This document shows, in pieces, positions 1 to 8,022 of a stretch of 64,000 bases of DNA (within the stretch, counting starts at the first letter, position 1; each line of letters starts with the position of its first letter). A model generated the notes under the pieces. It made no database searches and was not told the DNA's origin. It saw only the letters and a list, made by a program, of their open reading frames with translations. The DNA is from Niallia alba (GTDB taxonomy: Bacteria > Bacillota > Bacilli > Bacillales > Cytobacillaceae), in assembly GCF_012933555.1 (NCBI RefSeq), contig NZ_JABBPK010000001.1, positions 3,202,001-3,266,000 on the forward strand, read 5' to 3'. The position numbers and the translations under genes were made by a program.

Positions 1-440
1 ATAACAATTTTTAATCCTGGCGTATTAGCGAACATTGCTTCTACCGATTGAGAATGGTAAAGTGCACCGTGAATACCGCCTCCGTAAGGTGCACGGATAA
101 CAATCGGACACGTCCAATCATTATTTGATCGATATCTAATTTTTGCTGCTTCGGAAACGATTTGATTTACAGCTGGCATAATAAAATCAGCAAACTGCAT
201 TTCTGCAATCGGTTTTAAACCATACATCGCTGCTCCAATTCCCACGCCTGCAATTGCAGATTCTGCGAGTGGGGCATCAATTACTCTTTCTGCCCCAAAT
301 TGTTCGTAAAGGCCTGTTGTTGCTTTGAAAACTCCACCTTTTACCCCAACATCTTCTCCAAGGATAAATACTTTATCATCTTTCTCCATTTCTTCCCGAA
401 TGGCTTGAGTCACTGCGTCTATATAGGATATTACTGGCAT
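1..440 (-). CDS. bkdAB: branched-chain 2-oxo acid dehydrogenase E1 beta subunit (3' end outside window)
   Basis: Only the N-terminal 146 or so residues lie in the window. The gene runs leftward off the edge. The translation starts MPVISYIDAV and contains VFILGEDVGVKGGVFKAT and PLAESAIAGVGIGAAMYGLKP, characteristic of E1-beta subunits, which pair with BkdAA to form the thiamine-diphosphate decarboxylase of the branched-chain keto acid complex. An AAGGGGGAAATG-type ribosome binding site lies just upstream of the ATG. It follows bkdAA by 15 bp and is probably co-transcribed with it. The product feeds iso- and anteiso-acyl-CoA primers to fatty acid synthesis. The E2 gene (bkdB) should lie beyond the left edge. 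Confidence 0.95.
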   Translation of the reverse strand, partial: MPVISYIDAVTQAIREEMEKDDKVFILGEDVGVKGGVFKATTGLYEQFGAERVIDAPLAESAIAGVGIGAAMYGLKPIAEMQFADFIMPAVNQIVSEAAKIRYRSNNDWTCPIVIRAPYGGGIHGALYHSQSVEAMFANTPGLKIV

Positions 441-455
441 CTTTTCATTTCCCCC

Positions 456-1454
456 TTAATTGCCGTATACATATTTCAAAGTATCTTCTGGTTGTGCATA
501 TGGCGCTTTTTCTGCATAATCTGTTGCTTCATTTATTTCTTCCGCAATTTTCTTATTTAATTGCTGATCTATTTCTTCTGTCAATATACCAGTAGAAACT
601 AAATAAGCTCTAAATGTTAGTAACGGATCCTTTGCTTTTGCCTCTTTCACTTCTTCTCTTGCACGATAGCTGCTATCATCGTCATCAGAAGAATGAGGAG
701 TTAAACGATAAGAAATTGTTTCAATTAATGTTGGTCCTTCTCCTCTTCTCGCTCTATCTACTGCTTCTTTCGTAACACGATATACCTCAATTGGATCATT
801 TCCGTCAACTGTATATCCTGGCATACCGTAGCCGATTGCTCGGTCGGAGACATTCGCACAACCTAATTGCTTTTCGATTGGAACGGAAATAGCATATTTA
901 TTATTTTCGCATAGAAAAATAACAGGTAGCTTGTGAACACCAGCGAAGTTTGCTCCTTCATGAAAATCTCCTTGGTTAGATGAGCCTTCCCCAAAGCTAA
1001 CAAATGTAACAATATCTTTCTTTTCTATTTTCCCTGCTAATGCAACACCAACAGCGTGAGGTACTTGGGTAGTTACCGGAGAAGAACCTGTAACAATACG
1101 ATTTTTCTTTTGACCGAAATGTCCTGGCATTTGTCTTCCCCCTGAGTTAGGGTCTTCCGCTTTCGCAAAGCCTGACAGCATAATTTCCTTTGTTGTCATG
1201 CCAAAAGTTAACACAACTCCCAGATCCCGATAATAGGGAAGCATATAATCTTTTTGCCGATCAAATGCAAAGGCTGCGCCCACTTGTGCCGCTTCTTGTC
1301 CCTGACATGATATAACAAACGGAATTTTTCCTGCTCGATTTAATAACCACATTCTTTCATCAATTCTTCTTGCAAGGAGCATTTGCTCATACATTTCTAA
1401 TACTTGATCATCTGTTAAACCAGCTTCTAAATGGCGATTATGAACCATTGTCAT
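456..1454 (-). CDS. bkdAA: branched-chain 2-oxo acid dehydrogenase E1 alpha subunit
   Basis: This 332-residue protein closely resembles Bacillus BkdAA. The thiamine-diphosphate region FGEGSSNQGDFHEG is present, followed by the phosphorylation-loop-like HSSDDDDSSYR segment. With BkdAB it decarboxylates the 2-oxo acids of leucine, isoleucine and valine. An in-frame ATG exists 60 bp further upstream, but the start at 1454 is preferred: it has AGGAGG seven bases before it, and the protein then begins MTMVHNRHLEAGLTD, close to the family N-terminus. It lies in the order lpdV-bkdAA-bkdAB, with 68 bp to lpdV. Confidence 0.95.
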   Translation of the reverse strand: MTMVHNRHLEAGLTDDQVLEMYEQMLLARRIDERMWLLNRAGKIPFVISCQGQEAAQVGAAFAFDRQKDYMLPYYRDLGVVLTFGMTTKEIMLSGFAKAEDPNSGGRQMPGHFGQKKNRIVTGSSPVTTQVPHAVGVALAGKIEKKDIVTFVSFGEGSSNQGDFHEGANFAGVHKLPVIFLCENNKYAISVPIEKQLGCANVSDRAIGYGMPGYTVDGNDPIEVYRVTKEAVDRARRGEGPTLIETISYRLTPHSSDDDDSSYRAREEVKEAKAKDPLLTFRAYLVSTGILTEEIDQQLNKKIAEEINEATDYAEKAPYAQPEDTLKYVYGN

Positions 1455-1522
1455 ATTATTACCTCCTAATTGATTCATCTTTGTTCCCCCTATATTAAAA
1501 TGAACATTTTTCAACTTTTTTA

Positions 1523-2947
1523 CTAGCTATGAATGGCTTTGCCCTCAACTGCAAGGGCTGCTTCCCCAATTGCTTCCGTTAAACTTGGATGAGGATGAAT
1601 TGTATTACTAATTTCCCACGCAGTTGCATCTAGTACTTTTGCAAGAGCTGCTTCTGCAATAAGGTCTGTTGCATGTGCTCCAATAATGTGAACACCTAAT
1701 AGATCATCTGTCTCTTGATCTGTAATTATTTTTACAAAGCCATCTTGCTCCCCGTAAATAAGTGCTTTGCCAATGGCTTTGAAAGAAAACTTTCCTTTTT
1801 TAATCGTAAATCCAAGCGCAATAGCTTCCTCTTCTGTATAACCAACACTAGAAATCTCTGGACTTGTATAGATGCATTTGGAAACTGTTTTATAATCGAG
1901 CGGCTGTGGATTTTCGCCTGCAATATGTTCTACGGCAATAATCCCTTCATGTGAGGCAACATGTGCTAGTTGCAATCCTCCAATACAATCTCCAATTGCG
2001 TAAATATGCGATTCTTTTGTTTGATAGTATTTATTTGTTTCAATTACATTATTAGCAACTGCAATTTCAGTATTTTCAAGACCAATTCCTTCCACATTTC
2101 CGATGCGTCCTACAGATACAAGCAGTTTATCACCTTCAAACGTCTGTATATCACCATTTTTTTCTGCTTGAATAGTTACACTAGATGAATTTTTCTGGAC
2201 GGTGTCTGCTAATACCTTCGCACCTGTAACAATCTTGATCCCTTTTTTCTTTAGGATTCGTTGTAATTCTTTACTTATTTCCTTATCTTCTGTTGGCACC
2301 AATCGATCGCTATATTCTAAAATAGTTACTTTCACATCAAAATCAGCAAGCATAGAAGCCCATTCAACCCCTATTACTCCCCCACCAACGATAATAATGG
2401 ATTTAGGAAGTTCTTCCATTTGTAATGCTTCCTCAGAACTAATGACAGTCGAACCATCAATCTCTAATCCTGGTAAGGTTTTCGGTCTAGAGCCTGTTGC
2501 GATGATTACATTTTTCGGGATCAACATTTCGTTTTCTTCTCCATTATTCATTTCAACGGAGATCGTTCCTGGCATTGGAGAAAAAATAGATGGTCCCATT
2601 ATTCTTCCATTTCCTTCATAAACATCAATTTTCCCTTTTTTCATTAAATATTGCACACCGCTATGAAGCTGGCTTATGATGCTTGATTTTCTTTCTTGCA
2701 CTCGATTAAAGTCCAATCGTATATCTGATGTAATAATCCCAAATTCTTCACTTTTTTTTGCTGTTGCATAAACTTCTGCACTTCTTAATAGTGCTTTGCT
2801 CGGAATGCAACCATTATGTAAACATGTACCACCTAATTTTCCTTTTTCAACAACTGCTGTTTTTAAACCTAATTGGGAAGCGCGAATCGCTGCTACATAA
2901 CCACCAGTTCCTCCGCCTAGAATGACAAGATCATATTCCTTTGCCAT
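1523..2947 (-). CDS. lpdV: dihydrolipoyl dehydrogenase (E3) of the branched-chain keto acid complex
   Basis: A 474-residue flavoprotein. The FAD-binding GGGTGGYVAAIRAS is at the N-terminus, the redox disulfide motif GGTCLHNGCIPSK near residues 38-50, the NAD-binding GGGVIGVEWAS mid-protein, and the C-terminal active-site His-Pro in IHPHPSLTEA. All catalytic features look intact. It reoxidises dihydrolipoyl groups of the E2 subunit. The start at 2947 gives MAKEYDLVILGGG and is preceded by AGGAG. It overlaps the 3' end of the kinase-like gene by 17 bp, suggesting translational coupling. An upstream in-frame start would add a 33-residue extension not expected for the family. Confidence 0.95.
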   Translation of the reverse strand: MAKEYDLVILGGGTGGYVAAIRASQLGLKTAVVEKGKLGGTCLHNGCIPSKALLRSAEVYATAKKSEEFGIITSDIRLDFNRVQERKSSIISQLHSGVQYLMKKGKIDVYEGNGRIMGPSIFSPMPGTISVEMNNGEENEMLIPKNVIIATGSRPKTLPGLEIDGSTVISSEEALQMEELPKSIIIVGGGVIGVEWASMLADFDVKVTILEYSDRLVPTEDKEISKELQRILKKKGIKIVTGAKVLADTVQKNSSSVTIQAEKNGDIQTFEGDKLLVSVGRIGNVEGIGLENTEIAVANNVIETNKYYQTKESHIYAIGDCIGGLQLAHVASHEGIIAVEHIAGENPQPLDYKTVSKCIYTSPEISSVGYTEEEAIALGFTIKKGKFSFKAIGKALIYGEQDGFVKIITDQETDDLLGVHIIGAHATDLIAEAALAKVLDATAWEISNTIHPHPSLTEAIGEAALAVEGKAIHS

Positions 2948-4040
2948 TATCTTCACACTCCTCTCTATCTCCATACTCTTTTGGTATTTCTTCCTTACGT
3001 AATACTCGTAAAACTCCTTCTGCCAATGATTGTCGCTCATTTTCACCTGGATATACCATTATATCTGCAATCCAACTAACACGTTCCATAATTAATTTTA
3101 CAAAAAGGTTACTAAACGCAAGTTCACCTGTTAAAATAATTGCATCTACTTTCCCAAATAACACTGCACTGGCACTACCAATTTCCTTAGCAACCTGATA
3201 GGCCAATGCTTCAAAAATTAGATAGTTAGGATTGTCTGGATTTTGAAGCTCTTCTTCTATTTGAAGGGAACGTGGTTTGTCAAGATAAGCCATTACCCCT
3301 GAATGATACAACAATTGTTGCTTCATCTCTTTATACGTAAATTCTCCAGAGTAGCATAAATCTACTAAATCACCATGAGGCAGTGTCCCAGAGCGTTCCA
3401 TACTAAATGGTCCTTCTCCATTTAATCCATTATTCACATCAATTACTTTTCCATTTGAATGTGCACCAATCGTAATCCCGTCCCCAAGATGAGCGATGAT
3501 TAGCTTCACTTTCTCATACTTTTTGCCAAGCTCCATCGCTGCGCGTCTGCCAGTTGCTTTATGATTAAGTGCATGAAAAACACTTTTTCTTGTAATTTTT
3601 GGATAGCCAGAAATTTTAGCAATGTTGTCCATTTCATCGACGACGACTGGATCAACTATATAGGAAGGAATTTCTAAATGCTCTGCAATTTCATAAGCAA
3701 TAAGAGCTCCCAAGTTTGATGGATGTTCACCTCTTGTTTGTCCAAGTAAATCATTACGCATAGCAGCATTGATTATATAGGTACCTCCATCGATTGGTTT
3801 AAGTAACCCCCCTCTACCACACACAGCAGCTAGCTTGGAAAGATTAATTCCTTTATCCACTAGATATAAGAGAATTTCATTTGTTCGGAACTTATATTGA
3901 GAAACAATTGATGAGAATTCTCGTATTTTTTCGGAATCATGATGCAAATCTTCTATAATAATTGGAACCTGGTTTTCATATAGAGCGATTTCTGTTACTA
4001 ATGACCTTGGGTTTATTACCAATATACGATATCTACTCAT
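2931..4040 (-). CDS. buk: butyrate kinase family protein with altered nucleotide-binding motifs
   Basis: A 369-residue protein of the acetate/butyrate kinase (ASKHA) fold. It keeps long family blocks such as GEHPSNLGALIAYEIAEHL and VIDVNNGLNGEGPFSMERSG. By recall of the family, intact Buk has NPGSTSTK, HLGGG and LTGG at its nucleotide and phosphate loops. Here these read NPRSLVTE (residues 10-17), HLGDG and LTGE. Three loop glycines have therefore been replaced by Arg, Asp and Glu. The frame is intact, so this may be a recently inactivated or repurposed kinase. It follows the regulator by 20 bp and overlaps lpdV by 17 bp. Start: ATG after AGGGG. Confidence 0.8.
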   Translation of the reverse strand: MSRYRILVINPRSLVTEIALYENQVPIIIEDLHHDSEKIREFSSIVSQYKFRTNEILLYLVDKGINLSKLAAVCGRGGLLKPIDGGTYIINAAMRNDLLGQTRGEHPSNLGALIAYEIAEHLEIPSYIVDPVVVDEMDNIAKISGYPKITRKSVFHALNHKATGRRAAMELGKKYEKVKLIIAHLGDGITIGAHSNGKVIDVNNGLNGEGPFSMERSGTLPHGDLVDLCYSGEFTYKEMKQQLLYHSGVMAYLDKPRSLQIEEELQNPDNPNYLIFEALAYQVAKEIGSASAVLFGKVDAIILTGELAFSNLFVKLIMERVSWIADIMVYPGENERQSLAEGVLRVLRKEEIPKEYGDREECEDNGKGI

Positions 4041-4060
4041 CTTAAAAACCCCTAGAAAAA

Positions 4061-5668
4061 TTAATTTAAGTGATACTTATCTAATTTATAATATAAATTT
4101 CGGACAGAAAGCCCTAATGTTTTAGCCGTTAATGTTTTGTTTCCCTCTAACTTTCTTAACGTTTTTTCTATAATTACTTTCTCGTATTTTTCAACTAACT
4201 CAGATAGTGGTTGATCCACATCATCTGTGGTATCTTCCAGTTCGATTGGTTGTTCCTTTTTTTCTCCTGAATGAAAAAGATGCTCCAATTTTAGCACTGT
4301 CTCTTCTTCCTGAACCCTTACGACTGCAAGCTGTAAAATTGCTTTTAATTCTAGTGCATTGCTCGTATAAGAATAAGATTCTAATGCTTTTTGCGCTTCT
4401 AAATCGATTTCTTGTATCCATCTGTCACTTTCTTGATTTAGCTCCATGAGAAAATACTTAGATAATGGATAAATATCTTCTTTACGCTCGCTTAAAGGTG
4501 GTAAATAAATATTCGTTTTCATTAACTCATCATACAGCTCTTCTAAAAATACCCCAGCGATTAAGGCTTTTTCTAACTTGATAGGAGATGAAATGATCAG
4601 GCGAAAAGACGCCTGCTTCTCGCCCTTTCCAAATTCCCTTAGTTTTTCTAAAAGCAATGTTTGTTCATCGATCGATAAATAAGTGACATTTTCTAAGTAA
4701 ATTGTTCCTTTATATTTTGTACAATTAGTGCTTAGAAACTTATTCAGTTGTGCTTGATTTCTTTTTGGGTGGATACGTTTAAAAAGTTTAAACTTATTTT
4801 CACTCCAATTGTGAATAGCATTGGCAAGCATAAACTTGCCAGTACCTTCCTCACCTCTAATAAATATGACACGTTTAGTTGCAGCTGCTAGCTTTGCCTG
4901 CTCGATGGCAAACTTCATAAACGGTGATTGATATATAAAATCGTCAAATTGATAGTTATGTTCCAACCCTCGGATAATTGCTTTTGTTTGTTGAAGCTCT
5001 TTTTTTAAATAGACAGTTTCTGTTTTATTTTTAATAATTTGCAGACAGCCTTTTAATTTGCCATCGACTATTATAGGTGTACTTTTTATCGAAAGACACA
5101 AGGTGTCTGTATTAAGTGTTATCTCCGCATCCCGTCTTGTTTGAAAAACTTCTTCTCTATTCTTTATTACTGATTCATGTTGTTCTTGGTCAACTACAGA
5201 AATCAAACCATCGTATGATGGATTTTGCATAATAACAAGACCTTGCTCATCGACTATTACATAAGCCTCTGCACTTTTTTGCAAAATTAGCATTAACAAC
5301 ATTTGAATATTGTCATCATCTAACCATTCTCTTTTTTGACTAGCTTCTTGCAATACTGCAACAGCACCAATTATTTGATTTTCTTTATCTTTAAGTGGAT
5401 AACGAGAAATCAAAAGATAATCTGTGTCAGAAATTGCAAACATTTTCTGTTCTTCTTTTCTTTTTGTATGTAAAACTCTCATCATTCCACTGTTAGGAAT
5501 AATGGATAAAATATGCTGATCTATTTGAAGATGATATTGCTTTTGCACCATTCTTTCAGCACTTTGGTTGAAATAGCAGATGACTCCATGATTATCCACA
5601 AGGATAATCCCTTCCTTCAATTCATCAAAAAGGGTATAAGAGGTTGACTGTATTGTTCGATCGATCAT
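4061..5668 (-). CDS. bkdR: BkdR-like regulator: PAS + degenerate AAA+ domain + Fis-type HTH
   Basis: A 535-residue protein with the layout of a sigma-54-dependent activator. PAS-like segments occupy about residues 10-230. A P-loop GEEGTGK is near residue 272. A Fis-type helix-turn-helix (NKTLTAKTLGLSVRNLYYKL) ends the protein. The AAA+ core is degenerate: no GAFTGA loop can be found, the Walker B region reads GTIYLENVTYLS where GTLFLDEIGE would be expected, and the arginine-finger region FLEELYDEL is atypical. It may no longer work with sigma-54 and may act like a TyrR-type or plain DNA-binding regulator. The start at 5668 has AGGAAG upstream; an ATG six codons earlier lacks a good site. It lies directly before the kinase-like gene. 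Confidence 0.8.
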   Translation of the reverse strand: MIDRTIQSTSYTLFDELKEGIILVDNHGVICYFNQSAERMVQKQYHLQIDQHILSIIPNSGMMRVLHTKRKEEQKMFAISDTDYLLISRYPLKDKENQIIGAVAVLQEASQKREWLDDDNIQMLLMLILQKSAEAYVIVDEQGLVIMQNPSYDGLISVVDQEQHESVIKNREEVFQTRRDAEITLNTDTLCLSIKSTPIIVDGKLKGCLQIIKNKTETVYLKKELQQTKAIIRGLEHNYQFDDFIYQSPFMKFAIEQAKLAAATKRVIFIRGEEGTGKFMLANAIHNWSENKFKLFKRIHPKRNQAQLNKFLSTNCTKYKGTIYLENVTYLSIDEQTLLLEKLREFGKGEKQASFRLIISSPIKLEKALIAGVFLEELYDELMKTNIYLPPLSERKEDIYPLSKYFLMELNQESDRWIQEIDLEAQKALESYSYTSNALELKAILQLAVVRVQEEETVLKLEHLFHSGEKKEQPIELEDTTDDVDQPLSELVEKYEKVIIEKTLRKLEGNKTLTAKTLGLSVRNLYYKLDKYHLN

Positions 5669-5847
5669 TAGCACACTTCCTATCATCCGTGCAATTTATT
5701 TCATATCTATACTATACCTATCTCTTCGTTATTATGCAATTTTTTTCCCGTTTTCATTTTTTTCTGAAAAAAGGGACGAGCTTATGACTTCTCTGGATGA
5801 GAGCGATCATCTTAAAAGATAAAAAAACTATTCCAGTCAAACATAGA

Positions 5848-5906
5848 CCCAAACGATTATAAGAACATGCTAATGAAGGGCTCGTATAGTCGTTTGGGCT
5901 TTTTTA
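5848..5906 (+). terminator. intrinsic terminator-like hairpin, plus strand
   Basis: An inverted repeat with arms CCCAAACGATTAT and ATAGTCGTTTGGG is followed by a run of six T on the plus strand. No plus-strand gene is recognisable before it, since the neighbouring bkdR reads the other way. It may be the remnant of a lost gene or belong to an unrecognised small RNA. Nothing else is visible between 5669 and 5847. Confidence 0.55.
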
Positions 5907-5908
5907 TT

Positions 5909-6139
5909 CGTTTTCAAAAAGGATGTTTCATGAGGTTTGTTGCTATTTACCCGCAACCTAAATACACTTCGCTTTCCTTGGGGCTCCCGCTGAGCCGCTT
6001 CGGCCCTTGGCCTGCAGGGTCTCAGCTGTCTCGCTAATCCCACCGGAGTCTACGTGTATTTAGGCTGCTCCATTTTCCAATCTATTTCATTTTTTTCTTG
6101 GTAAAATAATTAGGTTTTAGAAAATAGCCTTTAAAAACG
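5909..6139. repeat. MITE-like repeat with an internal GC-rich palindromic unit
   Basis: The outer part begins CGTTTTC... and ends ...AAAACG. It contains GTTTGTTGCT and, further on, GCTCCATTTTCCAAT and TTTTAGAAAATAGCC, which closely resemble the reverse complement of the short element at 38911-38995. Inside it, 5957-6064 is a distinctly GC-rich 108-bp block bounded by CCTAAATACAC and its inverted copy GTGTATTTAGG. This block is absent from the short element, so it looks inserted. From recall, similar GC-rich palindromic blocks recur in Bacillus genomes. A separate AT-rich perfect palindrome (14-bp arms) lies at 6187-6220. Confidence 0.6.
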
Positions 6140-6386
6140 AAGTGAAATGAAGTGTCTATAGCGTAATGGAACGAACTAGTTCTTACACTTTATTTTATTT
6201 AAAAACAAATAAAATAAAGTATGCGAAAGCAACCTATATTTACTAGCTAAATGAGAGAATATTTGTCTTAACAGCGTATCTATTTTGTTAAATCCCAACC
6301 TCATAAATTCAAAAACAAAGGTCTCCCCTATCTTTCTAATGGCTTTAGAAGGAGTATGAGTAAAATGTTTGTGGGAGAATAAATAT

Positions 6387-6432
6387 CCTTTTTGTCTAGT
6401 TGGGGGACTCGTCCCCCAACTAGACAAAAAGG
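6387..6432. other. perfect 21-bp-stem hairpin in the IS leader
   Basis: Arms of 21 bp (beginning CCTTTTTGTCTAG and ending CTAGACAAAAAGG) surround a four-base loop CTCG with no mismatch. A second small hairpin closed around a GCGAAAGC GNRA-type loop follows at about 6432-6457. Both lie between the left terminal repeat and the transposase start, where they would block read-through transcription or translation from outside the element. Confidence 0.75.
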
Positions 6433-6538
6433 CCACCAAGCGAAAGCGCGGTAGCTGGAAAAAATTAAGTATTAAAAAAGAGAGCTTCCTTTTGTAAAGT
6501 AGAGTTTGACTAGAATACTACGAAAAGGAGAGGCTCTC

Positions 6539-7876
6539 ATGAATCAATGTAACACAAAAATGCCATCATTAAAAGAATTGGAAAAAACTTTATTTCGAAC
6601 ACTACAAATGACCTTTCAAGAAATCCTTGTTCAAACATTAGAAAATTGGGATCTAGAGATTGCTCAGCAACGAGACAAAAGAAGATTTGCTTTACGAGAT
6701 AAACGAGAAATACGAGTAGATACAGCGTTTGGAGCAGTGGAGCTGAAGCGTAATTATTATTTCGATCGTGTAACCAAAAAATATATTTGTCTGTTAGATC
6801 ATTATTTACAGTTTCAAGGGAATAAAGGGTTTAGTCCACTATTAGAAGAATGGGGGCTAGAATTAGCGACAAATGGTTCCTCCTATCGAAAGGCGGTGGA
6901 AACGTTCGAACAATTTTTAGGCTATTCGGCGATGAGCCACGAAGCATTACGGCAACATCTTCTTCATACAAGCGTACTTCCCGCTAAGGAAAAACGTCCT
7001 TTTCAAAAGGTGTTGTTTGTCGAAGTAGATGGATTATATGTGAAGAGTCAAGAAAAGAAAAAGCGTGGATGGGAGTTGAAATTCGCCGCTGTACATGAGG
7101 GATGGAAAGAAAACGGAAAGCGAGTCAGGCTCCGAAATAAAAGGCATTTTCTCTATGAAGAAAAAGAACCCTTTTGGGAAGCTTTTGAAACATTCTTACA
7201 GAATCATTATGCGTATGATCCAACCCAAACCTTGCTTATTATTAATGGCGATGGAGCAGGCTGGATAACGGCATGTCGGGAGTATTTTCGGGAACGCGCC
7301 TTTTTCACCATGGACCGTTTTCATGTCGCTCGTTCGATGAAGCAACTAATGAAGAGCCATCCTCGATACCGCTACATGAAAAGAGCGTTAAAAAACTACC
7401 AGGTAGAAACATTACTTCTAGAGTTGAATAGCGCAGTAGGAACAATGGATACACCAGAAGAAGAAGAAAAACTAGCGCATTTCCTCGGCTTTTTAACGCA
7501 TCATCAGGAAACCATAAAAGATTACCGTAGTTGGTTACAGGAGAAAGGCGTGGACACGACAGCGTATCGTCCAATGGGAAGTGCAGAAGCAATGATGAAT
7601 CAATTAGCCAAACGATTAAAAAATGGAAGAGCATGGAGCAAAAAAGGCGTCATGAGCATGGCACGTTTGTGGATTGGGTTGAAGGATGATCTATCTATCC
7701 AAACGATATATGGAAAATGGGAAAAAGCCACGGAAAAATCAAAGAAAGAGCATCGACCGAAAAGAAAAATACCCACAAAATTAGTAACAGAAACCGTGCG
7801 TCAGAACATGCCATACTTAAATCAAGCGATTGGAAAACCCGTTCACTTTGCCTTACAGGGATTAAAAGGTTTTTAA
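6539..7876 (+). CDS. ISLre2-family transposase (UPF0236 type)
   Basis: A 445-residue transposase of the ISLre2/UPF0236 family. Recognisable segments are VDTAFGAVELKRNYYFD, LFVEVDGLYVKSQ, IINGDGAGWITACREYF, FTMDRFHVARSMKQ and RPMGSAEAMMNQLAKRLKNGRAWSKKG. The acidic residues in EVDGLY and NGDGAGW are plausible members of the catalytic set. Translation from ATG 6539 follows AAAGGAGAGG; an earlier in-frame start lacks a ribosome binding site. The frame is complete, so the element may still be active. About 120 bp of non-coding sequence separates the stop from the right terminal repeat. Confidence 0.9.
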   Translation: MNQCNTKMPSLKELEKTLFRTLQMTFQEILVQTLENWDLEIAQQRDKRRFALRDKREIRVDTAFGAVELKRNYYFDRVTKKYICLLDHYLQFQGNKGFSPLLEEWGLELATNGSSYRKAVETFEQFLGYSAMSHEALRQHLLHTSVLPAKEKRPFQKVLFVEVDGLYVKSQEKKKRGWELKFAAVHEGWKENGKRVRLRNKRHFLYEEKEPFWEAFETFLQNHYAYDPTQTLLIINGDGAGWITACREYFRERAFFTMDRFHVARSMKQLMKSHPRYRYMKRALKNYQVETLLLELNSAVGTMDTPEEEEKLAHFLGFLTHHQETIKDYRSWLQEKGVDTTAYRPMGSAEAMMNQLAKRLKNGRAWSKKGVMSMARLWIGLKDDLSIQTIYGKWEKATEKSKKEHRPKRKIPTKLVTETVRQNMPYLNQAIGKPVHFALQGLKGF

Positions 7877-8022
7877 AAAATGAGAGAATCAACAGTTGGA
7901 AGAACAAAACCAATTGGAAAGCGGATACAAACTTAGAGGTTTTACTTTATAAAAAAGGGAGCTAAAAAAACTCCCACAAAAACTTGACTCAATCTTAGAA
8001 GGATAGGGGAGACCTTTGTTCT

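Larger units (their letters stand above)
6314..8020 (+). mobile_element. ISLre2-family insertion sequence
   Basis: About 1.7 kb bounded by inverted repeats of roughly 25 bp: AACAAAGGTCTCCCCTATC at the left end and its complement at 7995-8020, differing at one position (TCTTTCTAA against TCCTTCTAA). It contains one transposase gene plus about 225 bp of leader with a long perfect hairpin. I could not find a convincing target duplication next to the ends. The right end lies 2 bp from the stop codon of the glycerophosphodiesterase gene. Confidence 0.85.

Noticed and set aside
2202..2621. Long plus-strand open frames opposite lpdV, spoIIIAE and spoIIIAA
   Set aside because: Antisense shadows of well-conserved genes, without ribosome binding sites or recognisable products.
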